Assembly: GCF_003327285.1 (NCBI RefSeq)
Contig: NZ_KZ848473.1
Span: 372,001 to 436,000 of the forward strand
Origin: Microbacterium sorbitolivorans
GTDB taxonomy: Bacteria; Actinomycetota; Actinomycetes; Actinomycetales; Microbacteriaceae
Length of the DNA: 64,000 nt
Direction: 5' to 3'
Positions 38,790-46,689 of this stretch are shown here, piece by piece (position 1 is the stretch's first letter; every line of letters starts with the position of its first letter). The position numbers and the translations under genes are program-made. The notes under the pieces were generated by a model, which was given only the letters and a program-made list of their open reading frames with translations, had not been told where the DNA came from and made no database searches.

Positions 38790-40040
38790 GTGAGCAAGCA
38801 GGACGGGTCGGGCAGGCTCTACTCGCCGCCCGGGGCGGACGACACGGGGGCGAACTTCCTGCACGTCGACATGGACGCGTTCTTCGTCGCGGTCGAGACC
38901 CTCGACGATCCCTCGCTCAAGGGCAAGCCCGTCGTCATCGCCCACCGCGACGGGCGCTCGGTCGTCTCGAGCGCGTCGTACGAGGCGCGCCGCTACGGCG
39001 TGCGCTCGGCGATGCCCCTCGGCATGGCGCTGCAGAGGTGCCCTCACGCCGTCGTCGTGCCGCCCACATTCGACCGCTACCGCGAGACGTCGGCGCAGGT
39101 GATGGAGGTCTTCCGCAGCATCACGCCGCTCGTCGAGCCGCTGTCGATCGACGAGGCGTTCCTCGACGTGCGCGGGGTGCGCAGGCTCTGGGGATCCCCG
39201 GGCGAGGTTGCATCCCTCATCCGGCGCCGCGTGAAGGAAGAGATCGGCATCACGTGCAGCGTCGGGGGCGCGGCGACGAAGCACGTCGCGAAGATGGCGT
39301 CGACGGCCTCGAAGCCGAACGGCCGCCTCATTATCCCGGCCGCGCGCACGCAGGAATTCCTGGATCCGCGACCCGCCGGATCCCTGTGGGGCGTCGGGCC
39401 GAAGGCCGCGGAGGCGCTCGCGGGGCGCGCGATCCACACGATCCGCGACATCCGCGAGACGCCCGTCGAGGTGCTCGCGCGCGTGCTCGGGGCGACGCAG
39501 GCGCAGCGTATCCACGAGCTCGCGAACGGGCTCGACGCGCGCGGCATCGAGACGGAGCGGGTCGAGAAGAGCGTGTCGCACGAGGAGACGTTTTCGAACG
39601 ATGTCTCGGACATCGCTTTCCTGAACGCGGAGGTGCTGCGGCTCGCCGATAGGGTCGCGGTGCGGCTGCGCCGGGGCGGGGTTGAGGCCTCGGGCGTCGC
39701 GATCAAGCTGCGCTTCGCCGATTTTCAGACGATCACGCGCTCGCAGGCGCTCTCCGAGCCGACGGCGGTCGGGCAGCGCATCGGCCAGGTCGCTCGGGAG
39801 CTCCTCGCGAGCGTCGACATGCGCGCGGCGGTGCGGCTCATCGGGGTGCGCGCGGAGCGGCTCGTGCCGGCCGGATCCGCGGCGCTCGCCCTCTGGGACG
39901 ACGACGGCGAGTGGAAGCAGGTCGAGGGCGCGCTCGACGTGCTCAGCGAGAAGTTCGGCACCGGATCCGTGACCCGCGCGGCCTTCCTGAACTCGGACCA
40001 GAGGCGACCTCCGGAACGCCCGCCCGAGGAGAGCGACTGA
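38790..40040 (+). CDS. dinB: DNA polymerase IV
   Basis: Y-family translesion polymerase. The 416 aa show catalytic carboxylates in HVDMDAFF (Asp27) and PLSIDEAFLDV (about 121-122), the YEARRYGVRSAMP fingers motif, the HhH block and the little-finger domain. The GTG at 38790 has GAGAAT six bases upstream. No LexA box is evident in front of it, so SOS control is not supported. The C-terminus (RRPPERPPEESD) shows no clear beta-clamp motif. Confidence 0.94.
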   Translation: MSKQDGSGRLYSPPGADDTGANFLHVDMDAFFVAVETLDDPSLKGKPVVIAHRDGRSVVSSASYEARRYGVRSAMPLGMALQRCPHAVVVPPTFDRYRETSAQVMEVFRSITPLVEPLSIDEAFLDVRGVRRLWGSPGEVASLIRRRVKEEIGITCSVGGAATKHVAKMASTASKPNGRLIIPAARTQEFLDPRPAGSLWGVGPKAAEALAGRAIHTIRDIRETPVEVLARVLGATQAQRIHELANGLDARGIETERVEKSVSHEETFSNDVSDIAFLNAEVLRLADRVAVRLRRGGVEASGVAIKLRFADFQTITRSQALSEPTAVGQRIGQVARELLASVDMRAAVRLIGVRAERLVPAGSAALALWDDDGEWKQVEGALDVLSEKFGTGSVTRAAFLNSDQRRPPERPPEESD

Positions 40041-40057
40041 GAAGGTACGCTGAAGTC

Positions 40058-40384
40058 ATGCCCAACATCGCGATGGAACTCGGAAAGATCAGCGGCAACC
40101 TCGGTGTGACCGCTGCCTACGGCGAGCAGCAGGATCTCGACGGCGTGAAGGTTCTGCCGGTCGCCGCGACCTGGTCGGGCTTCGGCGGCGGCAGCGACGA
40201 GTCCGGCAATGGCGGCGGTGGCGGTGGCGGATTCTCGCTGCCCATCGGCGCGTACATTCGCCGCGGCAGCGAGTTCCGCTTCGCGCCGAACCCCGTGACG
40301 CTGGTCGCGGTGCTCGTGCCGTTCGTGTGCGTCGCCGGACGCGCGCTCGGCTACGTCATCAAGTGCCTCAAGAAGCGTCGCTGA
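40058..40384 (+). CDS. Small Gly-rich GerW/YtfJ-like membrane protein
   Basis: A 108-aa protein. The middle resembles the GerW (YtfJ) domain: KVLPVAATWSGFGGGS...GGGGGGGFSLPIGAYIRRG. A C-terminal membrane segment (about 83-103, LVAVLVPFVCVAGRALGYVI) ends in KCLKKRR, so the domain should face the cytoplasm. GerW proteins are known from spore formers, while the actinobacterial role is unknown. ATG 40058 follows TACGCT by six bases. Confidence 0.65.
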   Translation: MPNIAMELGKISGNLGVTAAYGEQQDLDGVKVLPVAATWSGFGGGSDESGNGGGGGGGFSLPIGAYIRRGSEFRFAPNPVTLVAVLVPFVCVAGRALGYVIKCLKKRR

Positions 40385-40932
40385 ACGCCCTTGATTCGGC
40401 CGCGTTCGACCGTGTGGTCGACGCGGCCGTTCGCGCGCTCCGGGCGGATCCGCGGGGCCGCGTCGTCATCGACGGCCGCAGCGGCGCGGGGAAGACGACG
40501 CTCGCGCGGCGCGTCGCGGAGCTCGCGGGCGCGCGGCTCGTGTCGCTCGACGAGTTCTATGAGGGCTGGGCCGGTCTCGCGGGCGCGACGGCCGTGACCG
40601 CGCGCCTCGTCGCGGCGCACGCCGATGGATCCGTGGGTACCTACCACCGGTGGGACTGGGAGCGCGACGAATTCTCGGCGCGCGAGGCGTCGGTGGATCC
40701 GTCGGTTGCCCTCGTGATCGAGGGGTGCGGGGCGCTCTCGGCCGAGGCGTCCCGGTGCGCGACGGTGTCGATCTGGATCGACGGCGACGCCGCCGTCCGG
40801 AAACACCTTGCGCTCACGCGCGACGGCGACTCTTTTGCGCCCTATTGGGACATGTGGTCGGCGCAGGAGGACGAGCACATCCGGGCGAATGCGCCCGAGA
40901 GCATCGCTCAGCTCTCGTTCTCGGCGACCTGA
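40381..40932 (+). CDS. P-loop nucleoside kinase-like protein
   Basis: A uridine-kinase-like P-loop NTPase; the substrate is unknown. Walker A is IDGRSGAGKTTLARRV, followed by SLDEFYEGWAGL and the YHRWDWERDEF lid-type region, LVIEGCGALS and DGDSFAPYWDMW. The start is uncertain: a CTG at 40381 overlapping the upstream stop (CTGA) would give NALDSAAFDRVV, which fits the family's beginning; GTG 40414 would cut into it and GTG 40327 would overlap the GerW-like gene by 58 bases. It overlaps DUF2017 tail to tail by 25 bases. Confidence 0.75.
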   Translation: MNALDSAAFDRVVDAAVRALRADPRGRVVIDGRSGAGKTTLARRVAELAGARLVSLDEFYEGWAGLAGATAVTARLVAAHADGSVGTYHRWDWERDEFSAREASVDPSVALVIEGCGALSAEASRCATVSIWIDGDAAVRKHLALTRDGDSFAPYWDMWSAQEDEHIRANAPESIAQLSFSAT

Positions 40933-41378
40933 ATAAGGCCCTCGAGGCGGTAACCGAGCCACTCGTAGAGGCCGTAGGCGGGGTCGTCCTCGTCGTGCTC
41001 GGCGCCGTCGGCAATGCCGAGGCGGCTCGCGAGCACGAGGCGCACGGCCGAGAGTGTGCGAAGCCAAGGCTCGAGGTCGGCGATCGAGACGTCGACGGGG
41101 GAGAGGGCCTCGTTGACCGACGCCGACTCGATGCGTGCGAGATCGGCGGCGACGATCGCGGCGTCGTGCGCGCGGCGGCCGAGGAGATCGTCGCGGGTGA
41201 CGCGGCGGAACTCGCGCGACGCGTCCGCGTCGTCGGGGTAGACGTCGGGGGTGAGCCGGTCGACGGCGGGGTCGCCGCTCTCGCCCTCGGAGTTTTCGAC
41301 GAGGGCCTGAAACTGGCCGACGAGGTCGGCGAGGTGGGCGGCCTCCACGCGGGTGAGGGTGAAGATCACGTGGGTCAC
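40908..41378 (-). CDS. DUF2017 protein downstream of clpS
   Basis: A 156-aa acidic, helical protein of unknown function, found next to clpS across Actinobacteria. Core: FTLTRVEAAHLADLVGQF...FRRVTRDDLLGRR...LRTLSAVRLVLASRLGI...EWLGYRLEGLIQ. Its start overlaps the clpS stop by four bases, so it is probably co-translated and may work with N-end-rule proteolysis; this is inference. Confidence 0.9.
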   Translation of the reverse strand: MTHVIFTLTRVEAAHLADLVGQFQALVENSEGESGDPAVDRLTPDVYPDDADASREFRRVTRDDLLGRRAHDAAIVAADLARIESASVNEALSPVDVSIADLEPWLRTLSAVRLVLASRLGIADGAEHDEDDPAYGLYEWLGYRLEGLIQVAENES

Positions 41379-41662
41379 TGGGGTGCCTTTCGAACGGTCG
41401 CCCAGAGGCCATAGTCGTGCATGGCCTGGGCGTGCAATTCCATCTGCTCGCGGGCACCCTCGGCGACGACCGCGTGGCCGTCGTGGTGCACCTCGAGCAT
41501 GCGCTTCGTCGCGATGTCATGCGAGAAGCCAAAGTATTCGCGGAAGACCCGCACGACGTAGCTCATGAGGTTGACGGGGTCATCCCACACGACCGTCTGC
41601 CACGGCACGTCCGGCGCGACCTCGAGGCGCTCGTCGACCTCGGGGTTCGTGAGGGTGGTCAT
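41375..41662 (-). CDS. clpS: ATP-dependent Clp protease adaptor ClpS
   Basis: Delivers N-degron substrates to the ClpAP/ClpCP protease. The 95 aa match the family: WQTVVWDDPVNLMSYVVRVF, then KRMLEVHHDGHAVVAEG and MHDYGLWATV. ATG 41662 overlaps the metallopeptidase stop (ATGA). The start is well fixed because upstream codons belong to that gene's other frame. Confidence 0.95.
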   Translation of the reverse strand: MTTLTNPEVDERLEVAPDVPWQTVVWDDPVNLMSYVVRVFREYFGFSHDIATKRMLEVHHDGHAVVAEGAREQMELHAQAMHDYGLWATVRKAPQ

Positions 41663-42000
41663 GCCCACCCCATCTCGTGCAGCTGGTCGTCGTCGATGCC
41701 GTAAAAGTGTGCGATCTCGTGGACGAGCGTCGTGTGCACCTCGTCGCGCAACTCGTCGAGCGTCTCGCACTGCTCGAGGTGCGGCTCGCGGTAGACGATG
41801 ATGCGGTCGGGCAACTCGCCCATGCCGTACGACCCGCGGTCGGTGACGGCGACGCCGTCGTAGAGCCCGAGCAGGTCGAGCGAGCCATCCTCGGGGCGGT
41901 CCTCGACGACGAAGATCACGTTGTCGAGCCCGTCGACCATGTCATCCGGAAGCTGATCCAGCTCCTCGATAACGAGCGCCTCGAACTCTTCCGCATTCAT
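41659..42000 (-). CDS. Zincin-like metallopeptidase domain protein
   Basis: A 113-aa predicted zinc protease with HEIAH (94-98) followed by FYGIDDDQLHEMGW, the metzincin-like single-domain family often found near clpS in Actinobacteria. The N-terminal half is acidic (EELDQLPDDMVDGLDNV). ATG 42000 is preceded by TAGAGT with a six-base spacer (leaderless). The 128-bp repeat array begins about 25 bases upstream. It is the first gene of the operon with clpS and DUF2017. Confidence 0.88.
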   Translation of the reverse strand: MNAEEFEALVIEELDQLPDDMVDGLDNVIFVVEDRPEDGSLDLLGLYDGVAVTDRGSYGMGELPDRIIVYREPHLEQCETLDELRDEVHTTLVHEIAHFYGIDDDQLHEMGWA

Positions 42001-42025
42001 GCCTCTACTCTATCGATCGCGCGCT

Positions 42026-42753
42026 GACCCGTTTCTGCGGAGTTGGCCCGATACTGCGGAGAATTCGGGGTAGTTCTTCCGCAGTTCGGGGTCAGCTCCG
42101 CAGTTGCGGATCCGGCCGGGCGCGGATCGCCGACCGTGGCTCGGGCGCGCGCTGGTCCGGATCCGCGGAGATGGCCCCTTGCTGCGGAGGATTTGGGGGA
42201 GCTTATCCGCAGTTCGGGGTTAGCTCCGCAGTTGCGGACCCGGCCGGGCGCGGATCGCCGACCGTGGCTCGGGCGCGCGCTGGTCCGGATCTGCGGAGGT
42301 GGCCCAGTAGTGCGGAGAATTTGGGGTGGTTCTTCCGCAGTTTGGGCCCATTTCCGTATTTGTGGATCCAGCCGGGGTTGCTTGTCGGCTGCGACGCGCG
42401 CGGTGGTCCGTAAGTGCGGGGGTGGGCCCATACTGCGGAGGATTCTGGGTAGTTCTTCCGCAGATTGGGGTCATATCCGCACTTGGGGGTCCGGTCGGGT
42501 GCGGCTCGTCGACCGTGGCTCGGGCGCGCGGCGGTCCGGATCCGCGGAGGTGGTCCCATACTGCGGAGGATTCTAGGTAGTTCTTCCGCAGATCGGGGGC
42601 ACGTCCGCACTTGGGGATCCGGCCGGGCGCGGATCGCCGACCGTGGCTCGGGCGCGCGCTGGCCCGGATCCGCGGAGATGGCCCCTTGCTGCGGAGCGCC
42701 GGGGGTGGTTCTTCCGCAGTTTGGGGTCAGCTCCGCAGTTGCGGGGCGGGTTA
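42026..42753. repeat. Tandem repeat array, five 123-128-bp units plus partial ends
   Basis: The 750-bp gap between rnhA and the metallopeptidase gene is almost wholly a tandem array. Units begin at 42052, 42180, 42308, 42431, 42559 and 42687 (last one partial), giving lengths 128, 128, 123, 128 and 128; a 26-bp unit tail precedes the first. Each unit opens with CTGCGGAG and contains TTCCGCAG about 25 bases on, a TCCGCA-gt-TGCGGA block, and GGATCCGCGGAG near its end, so TGCGGA/TCCGCA recurs in both orientations. Unit 3 is diverged in its middle. The period is not a multiple of three and no single frame encodes a protein repeat, so it is read as non-coding. Confidence 0.92.
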
Positions 42754-43506
42754 GATGCGGCCGCGGAGGTATTCGTCGACCGACATGCTCGACGCGGCGG
42801 CGCGTGCGCGCAGCGTGTCGAGCTCGCTCTGGGAGAGCGAGATCGTGAGGCGCACCAGCGGATCCTCGTCGAGCGCATCGAAGAGCGTCGGCTGCGCGGC
42901 GCGCGCGGGCGCGGGTGCGGATCCCGAATCGACCGATCCGGTAGGCCCGGCGGGCGCGGCTCCGCGAGACCCGGCCACCCCGGATCCGGCGGGCGTCGCC
43001 CCGGATCCGGCGGTCTCGGTACCGGCGGATCCAGGGCCCGCGGCCCCGGCGAAGCCCGGGCCGCTCTTCACCGGGGTGTGCTTCTGGTACGCCTGGGCGG
43101 CGCCATTGGCGCGGGTGTCGGCGGCCTCGTTAAGGGGGTGCCCGGCGTGTCCCTTGACCCACTCGAAGCGCACGCGGCGGCCCTGCATGGCCTCGTCGAG
43201 GGCCTTCATAATCTCGAGGTTCAGGACGGGCTTGCCGTCGGCCTTCTTCCAGCCCTTCTTCTTCCAGCCGGGCATCCACTTGGTGATCGAGTCGATGACG
43301 TAGCGGCTATCGCAGTGGATGAGCAGGTCGTCACTTGTGTGGGCGGTGGCGCGCAACAGCTCGAGCACGGCGGTCAGCTCGCCGATGTTGTTGGTGCCGT
43401 GGGGAGCACCGCCGGCGGCCCAGCTGTCGTCGTCGATGTACCACGCCCAGCCCATGGGACCGGGGTTACCGAGGGCGGATCCGTCTGCGGCAGCGATGAT
43501 GGTCAT
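42751..43506 (-). CDS. rnhA: Ribonuclease HI with C-terminal helical/RHH-like extension
   Basis: Cuts RNA in RNA-DNA hybrids. The catalytic domain (1-140) has Asp8, Glu43 (NNIGELTAV), Asp66 (HCDSRYV) and Asp130 with VKGHAGHPLNEAAD. It is followed by a low-complexity Gly/Ala/Pro/Ser linker (about 146-205) and a compact C-terminal segment, VRLTISLSQSELDTLRARA...SVDEYLRGRI, resembling a ribbon-helix-helix unit. The total of 251 aa is about 100 more than the E. coli enzyme. ATG 43506 has TAGGAT six bases upstream. The stop codon abuts the 128-bp array. Confidence 0.92.
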   Translation of the reverse strand: MTIIAAADGSALGNPGPMGWAWYIDDDSWAAGGAPHGTNNIGELTAVLELLRATAHTSDDLLIHCDSRYVIDSITKWMPGWKKKGWKKADGKPVLNLEIMKALDEAMQGRRVRFEWVKGHAGHPLNEAADTRANGAAQAYQKHTPVKSGPGFAGAAGPGSAGTETAGSGATPAGSGVAGSRGAAPAGPTGSVDSGSAPAPARAAQPTLFDALDEDPLVRLTISLSQSELDTLRARAAASSMSVDEYLRGRI

Positions 43507-43524
43507 CCGTCCATCCTAGATTTC

Positions 43525-43549
43525 GTATCAGTGATAGTTGCAGTGATAC
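43525..43549. promoter_or_regulatory. Candidate TetR operator
   Basis: GTATCA (43525-43530) and TGATAC (43544-43549) form an inverted repeat. The left part is also an 11-bp palindrome, TATCAGTGATA (43526-43536), and CAGTGATA occurs twice. It lies between the divergent rnhA and tetR start codons, just upstream of the tetR -10 (TAACAT). Confidence 0.6.
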
Positions 43550-43572
43550 ACCTCAAGCGTTAACATTGCTAT

Positions 43573-44259
43573 GTGCCTAAGAGAACAGTGATACTCGATC
43601 GGGCGGCCGAGCTGCTCGCGACCTCCCCGTCGGGCGATGTGTCCACGCGCGCCGTCTGCGAGGCGGCCGGCGTGACGCAACCCGTGCTCTACCGGCTCTT
43701 TGGCGACAAGGACGGGCTGCTCTCGGCCGTCGCCGACCACGTGTGGGAGCAGTACCTCGCGGGAAAGCGCGCGGCGGTCCCCGGATCCGATGTGCTCGCC
43801 GACCTGCGCGCCGGGTGGGACAACCACACGGCGTTCGCGCTCGCGCACCCGCATGCCTACCGGCTGGTGTTCGGATCCGCGCTCTCGGCCGAACCGGCCG
43901 CGATCGCCGAGGCGATGCGGCTGCTCGGCGAGGTGACCGAGCGCCTCGCGTCCGAGGGGCTGCTGCGGGTCTCGCCCGAGGAGGCCGCGCGCGTCATCAT
44001 GGCCGCCAATAGCGGCGTCGCGCTCGGCATGATCCTGCGCCCGACGGAGTACCCGGAGGGTGCGTCGGAGGAGGTGCGCGAGGCGACGATCCGGGGGATC
44101 CTCGCGGGCGACGCGGTCGCGGATCCGGTGGCCGTCGCGGTCGCGACGCTGCGCAGCCGGGTGCGCGGGGGCGATGCCGCGGATACCTTTACCGCGGCCG
44201 AGGCTGCGCTCATCGACGAATGGCTCGGGCGCCTTACGAGAACGGGGAGTGGAACATGA
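43573..44259 (+). CDS. TetR/AcrR-family regulator
   Basis: A 228-aa repressor. The N-terminal helix-turn-helix is clear (ILDRAAELLATS...VSTRAVCEAAGVTQPVLYRLFGDKDGLL, about 7-48), followed by a helical ligand domain. GTG 43573 has TAACAT six bases upstream. The stop overlaps the SDR start (ATGA), so it forms an operon with the SDR, and a palindromic operator precedes it; self-control together with the SDR is likely. Confidence 0.92.
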   Translation: MPKRTVILDRAAELLATSPSGDVSTRAVCEAAGVTQPVLYRLFGDKDGLLSAVADHVWEQYLAGKRAAVPGSDVLADLRAGWDNHTAFALAHPHAYRLVFGSALSAEPAAIAEAMRLLGEVTERLASEGLLRVSPEEAARVIMAANSGVALGMILRPTEYPEGASEEVREATIRGILAGDAVADPVAVAVATLRSRVRGGDAADTFTAAEAALIDEWLGRLTRTGSGT

Positions 44260-44987
44260 GCAATACATCCGACATGCGGGTCGCGCTGGTGACGGGCGGA
44301 TCCGGCGGCATCGGCCGCGCGGTCGTGCGGCGCCTGCTCGCCGACGGCTTTGCGGTGGCCGTGCACTATTCCGGAAACAGGGCGGCGGCAGAGCAGGTCG
44401 TTGCGGAGTCTGAGGGGCGCGCCATCGCGGTCGGGGGAGACGTCGCCGACGAGGGCGCGATGCTCGCGGTCTTCGACGAGGTCGAGCGCGCGTTCGGCGG
44501 CATCGACGTCGTGATCAATACGGCGGGCATCATGATCCTCGGCCCCGTCGCCGAGTATTCGCTCGCTGACTTCGACCGCGTCATGCGCACGAACGTGCGC
44601 GGCACCTTCGTCGTTGCGCAACTGGCGGCGCGGCGAGTCCGCGAGGGCGGGGCGATCGTCATGTTCTCGACGACCGTGACGCGCACCCACCTGCCGAACT
44701 ACGGCGCGTACGTCGCGAGCAAGGGTGCCGTCGAGGCGCTGACGCTGACGCTCGCCCGCGAGCTGCGCGGCCGAGACATCACGGTGAACGCCGTCGCGCC
44801 GGGCCCGACGGTGACGCCGCTGTTCCTCGAGGGCAAATCGGAGGAGCTGCTGCAGAAACTCGCGAAGGCGGCGCCGCTCGAGCGGCTGGGAGAGCCCGAA
44901 GACATCGCGGAGACGGTGGCGCACCTCGCGGGCCCCGCGCGCTGGATCAACGGCCAGACCATCTTCGCCAATGGCGGGTTGGCATAG
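44256..44987 (+). CDS. Short-chain dehydrogenase/reductase
   Basis: An NAD(P)-dependent oxidoreductase of classical SDR type with unknown substrate. The 243 aa show TGGSGGIG (13-20), NTAG, and the catalytic Ser138, Tyr152 and Lys156 (YGAYVASKG). ATG 44256 has GGAG upstream and overlaps the TetR gene. The regulator probably senses its substrate or product. Confidence 0.93.
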   Translation: MSNTSDMRVALVTGGSGGIGRAVVRRLLADGFAVAVHYSGNRAAAEQVVAESEGRAIAVGGDVADEGAMLAVFDEVERAFGGIDVVINTAGIMILGPVAEYSLADFDRVMRTNVRGTFVVAQLAARRVREGGAIVMFSTTVTRTHLPNYGAYVASKGAVEALTLTLARELRGRDITVNAVAPGPTVTPLFLEGKSEELLQKLAKAAPLERLGEPEDIAETVAHLAGPARWINGQTIFANGGLA

Positions 44988-45055
44988 GGGCTTCGCGTGT
45001 CGGAGCTCGCGAGTATCGTGGCGCACGCCAGGTACATACGACGAAGGAGTAACGC

Positions 45056-45382
45056 ATGACCGCAGTTCCCGCGCCCATTCAGGCGATGATCGACGCAACC
45101 AATGCCGGCGATAGCGACGCGTTCGTTGCCGCCTTCACCGACGACGGTTACCTCAACGATTGGGGCCGCGAGTTCCGCGGCGCGGCCGAGCTGCGCTCGT
45201 GGGACTCGACCGACAACATCGGCAAGCAATCGCACTTCGAGGCCGTGTCGGTCGACGACCACGGCGACGGCGAGTATGTCGTCGTGCTCACGGTCAGCGG
45301 CAACGGGTTCAACGGCACGGGCCCGATGACGTTCCAGGTGGAGGGAGACAAGCTCTCGCGCATGGTCATCACCCCGCACTGA
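45056..45382 (+). CDS. NTF2-like (SnoaL-type) protein
   Basis: A 108-aa protein with a cone-shaped NTF2-like fold: IQAMIDATNAGDSDAFVAAFTDDGYLNDWGREFRG. Such proteins may be isomerases or ligand-binding proteins; nothing fixes the function here. AAGGAG precedes ATG 45056. It lies 68 bp after the SDR, in the same direction. Confidence 0.85.
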   Translation: MTAVPAPIQAMIDATNAGDSDAFVAAFTDDGYLNDWGREFRGAAELRSWDSTDNIGKQSHFEAVSVDDHGDGEYVVVLTVSGNGFNGTGPMTFQVEGDKLSRMVITPH

Positions 45383-45408
45383 CCAGGGGTCCGTGACAGG
45401 ATCGGGGG

Positions 45409-46662
45409 ATGGACGTCTCGACCCTGATGGCCGGCCCGCGCGGTCGCCGCTTCCTGCTGGAGTTCGCCGTGACGAGCGAGCGCCGCTCGGGCGGGCATGC
45501 GCTGAGCCACGCGGTCTTCGAGGCCGACCGGGCGCTGGACCCGGAACCGGATCGTGGCGCGCGGTACGTCGCGCTCGTGGGGGACGCGCCGGAGGAAAGC
45601 GACGCGCGGGGCGAGGGCGGCGTGCCCGCGGAAGCCGACGTGCCGGACGAGAGCGGCGTGCCCGCGGAAGCCGACGCGCCCGGCTCCGCCGAGCCCTCGT
45701 TCGGTGAGGTCGCGCCTCGACCGGAACCAATCCACGCGCGTTACCTCACCACGGCCAAGTCCCTCGCCACCACGGCCGCCAAGGCCCTCACCGCGACGCC
45801 GCTCGTTGATGCGACCTGGGCCTCGCTGCGCGGCCCGCTCGCGGACGCCGTTGACTTTGCCCGATACTGGCAGCCCCCGGAGGGAACCGACGTGCTCCTC
45901 ACCCGTGAGGAGATGCGGACGCCGCTCGAGCGCGTGGCCCGGCACCTCCTCACGTCAGGCGCGCTCGACTGGTGGACCCGCAGCGCGGCGGACAGCGAAC
46001 AGGTGGCGATGAGCTGGGAAGACGAGGGCCCGGCGACACCGCTCGGCGGTGCCCACCCGTCGCTGGCCGAGAACCGGACGACGGTGACCGAGGCGGAGCG
46101 GAGGCTCGCCCGCCGCGCGCCGGCGGATCCGGTGGAAGCGGGGAGCGGCGAATGGTGGTCGGCTCCGAGCTGGCCCCTATGGTTGCCGCAGTCCGCGGGG
46201 CTCGCGCCGGACGGGAGCCCGATCGCGGCGCATCTCGTCGAGGACGCCTTCGGATGGGAGCGCGGTATGGGCAACCGCCTCGTGGTTCCGGAGGGCGTGC
46301 GCGTATACGAGATTGGCGGTGCGCACGACTGGGCGGAGCTCTGCCGGCGGTTCCCGCTCGAGGTCACGCACCACAAGCGCGGCGACTGGTTCCACACGAC
46401 GGGCCGCGATGGTGCCTGGGTGATCCCGGACTGGGCCGAGGTCGCGATGGAGTATGACGGCGTGCACCTGAGTATCGTCGGCTACCTCGAGGCCGCGGGC
46501 CGCGCCCTCGTCGTCGACGCGCGTGCGTGCACGGTGCTGGCGGGCTGGGATCCCGATACGACGTACTGGTTCACGGCCGACGTGCGATACGTCGGCGAGC
46601 CCCGAACGTGGATCCAGCGAGCGTCCGACCTCGACTACTGGTGGGAGCCCGCGGAAGGCTGA
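45409..46662 (+). CDS. Hypothetical protein, 417 aa
   Basis: Not recognised. The protein appears soluble: an N-terminal region (1-50), an acidic low-complexity linker with a doubled GVPAEAD motif (about 72-92; the DNA repeats a 21-mer-like block at about 45629 and 45656), and a Trp-rich C-terminal two thirds (EWWSAPSWPLWLPQSAG, GDWFHTTGRDGAWVIPDWAEVAMEYDGVHLS). No signal peptide is seen. The start follows CAGGAT with a six-base spacer. Convergent with the nitronate monooxygenase gene. Confidence 0.7.
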   Translation: MDVSTLMAGPRGRRFLLEFAVTSERRSGGHALSHAVFEADRALDPEPDRGARYVALVGDAPEESDARGEGGVPAEADVPDESGVPAEADAPGSAEPSFGEVAPRPEPIHARYLTTAKSLATTAAKALTATPLVDATWASLRGPLADAVDFARYWQPPEGTDVLLTREEMRTPLERVARHLLTSGALDWWTRSAADSEQVAMSWEDEGPATPLGGAHPSLAENRTTVTEAERRLARRAPADPVEAGSGEWWSAPSWPLWLPQSAGLAPDGSPIAAHLVEDAFGWERGMGNRLVVPEGVRVYEIGGAHDWAELCRRFPLEVTHHKRGDWFHTTGRDGAWVIPDWAEVAMEYDGVHLSIVGYLEAAGRALVVDARACTVLAGWDPDTTYWFTADVRYVGEPRTWIQRASDLDYWWEPAEG

Positions 46663-46689
46663 GGCGGCCGCGAGGCCACCCCAGCCTGG

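Noticed and set aside
42026-42753. CRISPR array
   Set aside because: The units are about 128 bp, follow each other without unique spacers, and no cas genes are nearby.
42043-42848. Open frames of 80-177 codons on both strands through the repeat array
   Set aside because: The repeat unit is 128 bp, so the frame changes every unit. Several frames on both strands stay open only because of G+C-rich DNA. No ribosome site or consistent repeat peptide was found.
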